This document shows positions 62,026 through 64,000 of a stretch of 64,000 bases of DNA, piece by piece. Source of the stretch: Flavobacteriales bacterium (GTDB lineage Bacteria > Bacteroidota > Bacteroidia > Flavobacteriales_F > PHOS-HE28); NCBI GenBank assembly GCA_016705955.1, contig JADJKO010000001.1:620001-684000 (forward strand). Direction: 5' to 3'. Made by a program: the position numbers and the translations under genes. Each line of letters begins with the position of its first letter. Position 1 is the first letter of the stretch. The notes below the pieces were generated by a model that worked only from the letters and a program-made list of their open reading frames with translations, did not search any database and was not told the origin of the DNA.

Positions 62026-62415
62026 ATGAACTACTGCATCACACGCACCATCGACACCACCGACATGGCCGCTTTGAAGGAACGCGTCGTTGAAGCGCTG
62101 AAGACCGAAGGCTTCGGTGTGCTCACGGAGATCGACCTGCAAGCGACCTTGAAGAAGAAACTGGATAAGGACCATTTGCCACACCTTATCCTGGGTGCGT
62201 GCAACCCTGTCTTCGCCGATCAAGTGGTCACCTTGGAACCGCACATCAGCACAATGCTGCCGTGCAATGTCACCATCCGCCAATTGCCTGATGGGAAGCA
62301 TGAACTGGCCGCGATCGATCCCGCTGCGGCGATGGGGGCTGTGGGGAACCCGGCCGTGGAACCCATCGCAGCGCAGGTCCGCGATGCATTGACACGCGTG
62401 TTGGAAAAAGTCTGA
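62026..62415 (+). CDS. DUF302 domain protein
   Basis: A 129-residue protein: MNYCITRTIDTTDMAALKERVVEALKTEGFGVLTEID is the DUF302 opening, followed by LDKDHLPHLILGACNPVFADQV and the LPCNVTIRQL strand. Family members are small alpha/beta cytoplasmic proteins, some induced under stress or nitrate respiration, without established function. ATG at 62026. The upstream candidate operator ties it to the nitrate regulon (inference). Confidence 0.85.
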   Translation: MNYCITRTIDTTDMAALKERVVEALKTEGFGVLTEIDLQATLKKKLDKDHLPHLILGACNPVFADQVVTLEPHISTMLPCNVTIRQLPDGKHELAAIDPAAAMGAVGNPAVEPIAAQVRDALTRVLEKV

Positions 62416-62425
62416 GCTTCCGAAC

Positions 62426-62526
62426 TCACTCTGCCTCCCACTCCGCCCAACTCGTGGCCGTCTCTTGCAGGCGCACCCGGTGCAAGCGTGCTGGTGCCGG
62501 GATCACCTCTAGCAGGCGCGCCACGA
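62426..62526 (-). pseudogene. queD: Displaced 3'-end fragment of queD (direct repeat copy)
   Basis: 101 bp that match 63215-63315, the last ~33 codons and stop of queD, with five mismatches and no gaps. It begins at the equivalent stop codon and has no 5' part. Between the two copies lies the antitoxin/toxin pair. This is the signature of an insertion into a gene's 3' end that restored the gene with a copy of its end and left the original fragment behind. Confidence 0.8.
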
Positions 62527-62593
62527 ATTCAAGTTGCATCTGCGCGGAAGATGATCCGGGTCCACTTGGATCGACTTCTCTTACTTTTGAAGT

Positions 62594-62827
62594 ATGGCCA
62601 GCCATGACCAGTACATCCGGCTTGACTCCCTCCCTGAAGAGGTGCGGAAAAAGGTGATCGCGTTCATTGCGTCGCTGATGGAGCAGTGGGACCGACAGAA
62701 GAAATCGCCCGGATCGCCCGAAAGCGATACGGGAAAGGTGCGGGTGTTCGGCATCGCCAAAGGCATGGCCACCATATCCAAAGACTTCGATGCACCGCTC
62801 GATGACTTCAAGGAGTACATGGAATGA
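62594..62827 (+). CDS. Antitoxin of a PIN-domain toxin system (DUF2281-like)
   Basis: A 77-residue protein: IRLDSLPEEVRKKVIAFIASLM resembles DUF2281-type antitoxins, and DFDAPLDDFKEYME is the C-terminal toxin-binding tail of that family. It overlaps the toxin start (ATGA). It would neutralise the downstream PIN RNase and repress its own promoter. Confidence 0.85.
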   Translation: MASHDQYIRLDSLPEEVRKKVIAFIASLMEQWDRQKKSPGSPESDTGKVRVFGIAKGMATISKDFDAPLDDFKEYME

Positions 62828-63210
62828 AGGTGTTGCTGGACACCCATGTCTTCCTTTGGTTCATTCTAGGGCAACGGCAATGCACCACTGCCAGCAGATC
62901 GATCATCGAGGATCCCAAGAATGAGTGTCTTGTGAGCATTGCCACCTTGTGGGAGATCGCGATCAAGCACATGCTCGGAAAGTTGGAGTTGCACAGGCCG
63001 ATCGAGGATTTCTTCAAGACGTTCACCGCTGGAGGATTCGTTCCTTTGCCGATCACCATGTCGCATATCCTTGAACTTTCCGCGCTTCCCATGCACCACC
63101 GCGACCCCTTCGATCGTATGTTGATCGCACAAGCCAAGGCCGAAGGCATGCTGCTGCTCACCGCTGATCCGTGCTTCGCGCTGTACGATGTGCCGCTCGT
63201 GAAACCCTGA
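62824..63210 (+). CDS. PIN-domain toxin (VapC-like RNase)
   Basis: A 128-residue PIN protein: LLDTHVFLWF supplies the first catalytic Asp, WEIAIKHMLGKL the Glu, HHRDPFDRMLIAQA the Asp pair, and LLLTADPCFALYDV the last. The acidic set is intact, so it should be an active Mg-dependent RNase. It ends 5 bp before the queD stop on the other strand and is flanked by the 101-bp repeats. Confidence 0.9.
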   Translation: MKVLLDTHVFLWFILGQRQCTTASRSIIEDPKNECLVSIATLWEIAIKHMLGKLELHRPIEDFFKTFTAGGFVPLPITMSHILELSALPMHHRDPFDRMLIAQAKAEGMLLLTADPCFALYDVPLVKP

Positions 63211-63214
63211 TCGA

Positions 63215-63670
63215 TCACTCCGCCTCCCACTCCGCCCAACTCGTGGCCGTCTCTTGCAGGCGCACACGGTGCAAGCGTACTGGTGCCTGGATCACCTCTC
63301 GCAGGCGCGCCACGATATCCAAGAGAACGTTCTCGCAGGAGGGTTGCCACGGGGTGAAGCGCACCCGTGCGAACAATTCGTGGCCTGCGACCACCGCATT
63401 GCGGTCGCCCTCGTGCAGCACCAGCGCATGGTCATAGTGTTCGATCACGGCCTTCGTCACCAGTTTCTTCAGCTCCGCGAAGTCCATGACCATGCCGTCC
63501 TTGGGATCGCCGGGTTCGTTGCGCGGTGTACCGTTCAGCGTGACGTCCAACACATACGAATGGCCGTGGATCTGCGCGCACATCCCATCGTGGCAACGCA
63601 GCGCGTGGGCCATCTCGAAGGTGAAGCGCTTGGTGACACGAATGAGGTCGTGTGCGAGTTCTGCGCTCAT
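63215..63670 (-). CDS. queD: 6-carboxytetrahydropterin synthase QueD
   Basis: A 151-residue 6-pyruvoyl-tetrahydropterin-synthase-fold enzyme: FTFEMAHALRCHDGMCAQIHGHSY carries the zinc His residues and a candidate catalytic Cys, MVMDFAELKKLV and YDHALVLHEGDRN the remaining active-site acids. It makes a queuosine precursor in tRNA modification. Its start overlaps the stop of the tryptophanase-like gene (ATGA). Its last 101 bp are duplicated at 62426-62526. Confidence 0.88.
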   Translation of the reverse strand: MSAELAHDLIRVTKRFTFEMAHALRCHDGMCAQIHGHSYVLDVTLNGTPRNEPGDPKDGMVMDFAELKKLVTKAVIEHYDHALVLHEGDRNAVVAGHELFARVRFTPWQPSCENVLLDIVARLREVIQAPVRLHRVRLQETATSWAEWEAE

Positions 63671-64000
63671 GACAAGGGTTCGAAATGCGCGGTGAAATGC
63701 CGCAGGAAACGCGGCTCCTTGATGATCTTCAGGCCACGTATGTACTCGCGCCGCTTCATGATCTCGGCGAAGGTCTCGATGACGTACTCGATGTGGCTTT
63801 GCGTGTACACGCGCCGGGGAATGGCCAGGCGCACCAGTTCCATGGGCGCGGGTTGCAGTGATCCATCGGCGTTGTAGGTGCCGAACATCACCGAGCCGAT
63901 CTCCACGGTGCGGATGCCCGCCAACTCGTACAGCTCACACACCAGCGCTTGGCCCGGATACTGTTCCGGTGGAATGTGCGGATAGAGCTTCTTGGCATCC
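63667..64000 (-). CDS. Tryptophanase/beta-eliminating lyase (C-terminal part, truncated by window)
   Basis: The visible ~111 residues match the C-terminal end of tryptophanase and tyrosine phenol-lyase: ELYELAGIRTVEIGSVMFG, LVRLAIPRRVYTQSHIEYV and EPRFLRHFTAHFEPL. The EIGS motif fits tryptophanase better than tyrosine phenol-lyase. The PLP-binding region is outside the window, so the substrate is unresolved. It is translationally coupled to queD. Confidence 0.85.
   Translation of the reverse strand, partial: DAKKLYPHIPPEQYPGQALVCELYELAGIRTVEIGSVMFGTYNADGSLQPAPMELVRLAIPRRVYTQSHIEYVIETFAEIMKRREYIRGLKIIKEPRFLRHFTAHFEPLS

Noticed and set aside
62426..62526. A second functional queD
   Set aside because: Only the last ~33 codons are present with no start or active-site region, so it is a fragment and repeat.
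1..64000. CRISPR arrays, tRNA or rRNA genes, transposases
   Set aside because: Reading through the intergenic spaces showed no regularly spaced repeats, no cloverleaf or rRNA-like stretch and no transposase or integrase motif. A dedicated covariance-model search could still find a small RNA.

Overview
The window is G+C-rich, densely coded DNA from a member of the Bacteroidota. The taxonomic clues are two secreted proteins with type IX secretion (T9SS) type A C-terminal sorting domains (25902-27854 and 27874-30648), a delta-60-repeat protein, scarce Shine-Dalgarno sites and TAnnTTTG-like promoter elements. The cargo points to a facultative or anaerobic nitrate respirer that degrades aromatic acids. 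No rRNA, tRNA, CRISPR array or recognisable transposase was seen.

Layout. 1-7.6 kb is surface-polysaccharide and secreted-protein territory: a GT4-GT2 glycosyltransferase cut by the window edge, three tandem secreted paralogues, an MBOAT/SGNH-like acyltransferase pair and a GT2. 7.7-13.2 kb is mixed: an FKBP lipoprotein, a DUF551 protein, a malate-synthase-like protein with altered active-site residues, an AlkB-type monooxygenase and two broken genes. 13.2-21.7 kb is a Crp/Fnr regulator followed by a nitrate reductase operon transcribed leftward (cytochrome c, narG, narH, narJ, narI). 22.0-25.2 kb is a molybdopterin operon (modE-like, moaD, moeB-rhodanese, moaE, moaC-mog fusion). 25.2-30.6 kb holds a MORN-like protein, a five-haem T9SS cytochrome and a delta-60 protein.

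31.0-48.2 kb is a leftward operon of 13 genes. It encodes class I ATP-dependent benzoyl-CoA reductase (bcrC, bcrB, bcrA, bcrD), the ring hydratase, alcohol dehydrogenase and ring hydrolase (dch, had, oah), a 3-hydroxyacyl-CoA dehydrogenase/hydratase and a thiolase. It also has an acyl-CoA ligase, an extra BcrB-like subunit, a ketopantoate-reductase/BcrA-type ATPase fusion and a saccharopine-dehydrogenase-like protein. The divergent operon at 48.4-54.9 kb encodes Mo-cofactor maturation (mocA, xdhC), an SDR and a 4-hydroxybenzoyl-CoA reductase whose small and large subunits are fused, with the HCR-type extra [4Fe-4S] cluster in its FAD subunit. 55.7-62.4 kb holds two narK genes, a porin, a hemerythrin protein, moaA and a DUF302 protein. 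The right end is an antitoxin/PIN-toxin pair between two copies of the queD 3' end, then queD and the end of a tryptophanase-like gene.

Integration. The genes spell 4-hydroxybenzoyl-CoA -> benzoyl-CoA -> dienoyl-CoA -> ring-opened 3-hydroxypimelyl-CoA -> glutaryl-CoA + acetyl-CoA, with nitrate as electron acceptor. Both NarG and the hydroxybenzoyl-CoA reductase need molybdopterin, which explains the moa/moe/moc/xdhC genes. A palindrome of type ATATGAY-N4-RTCATAT lies upstream of nar and between the bcr and moc-hcr operons, with weaker forms at narK and the DUF302 gene. Together with the Crp/Fnr protein beside nar, it suggests one oxygen/nitrogen-oxide-responsive regulon. Several conserved genes (narI, dch, the thiolase, bcrC, a hemerythrin gene, narK2) carry single-base lesions; their number suggests uncorrected consensus errors, but real decay cannot be excluded.
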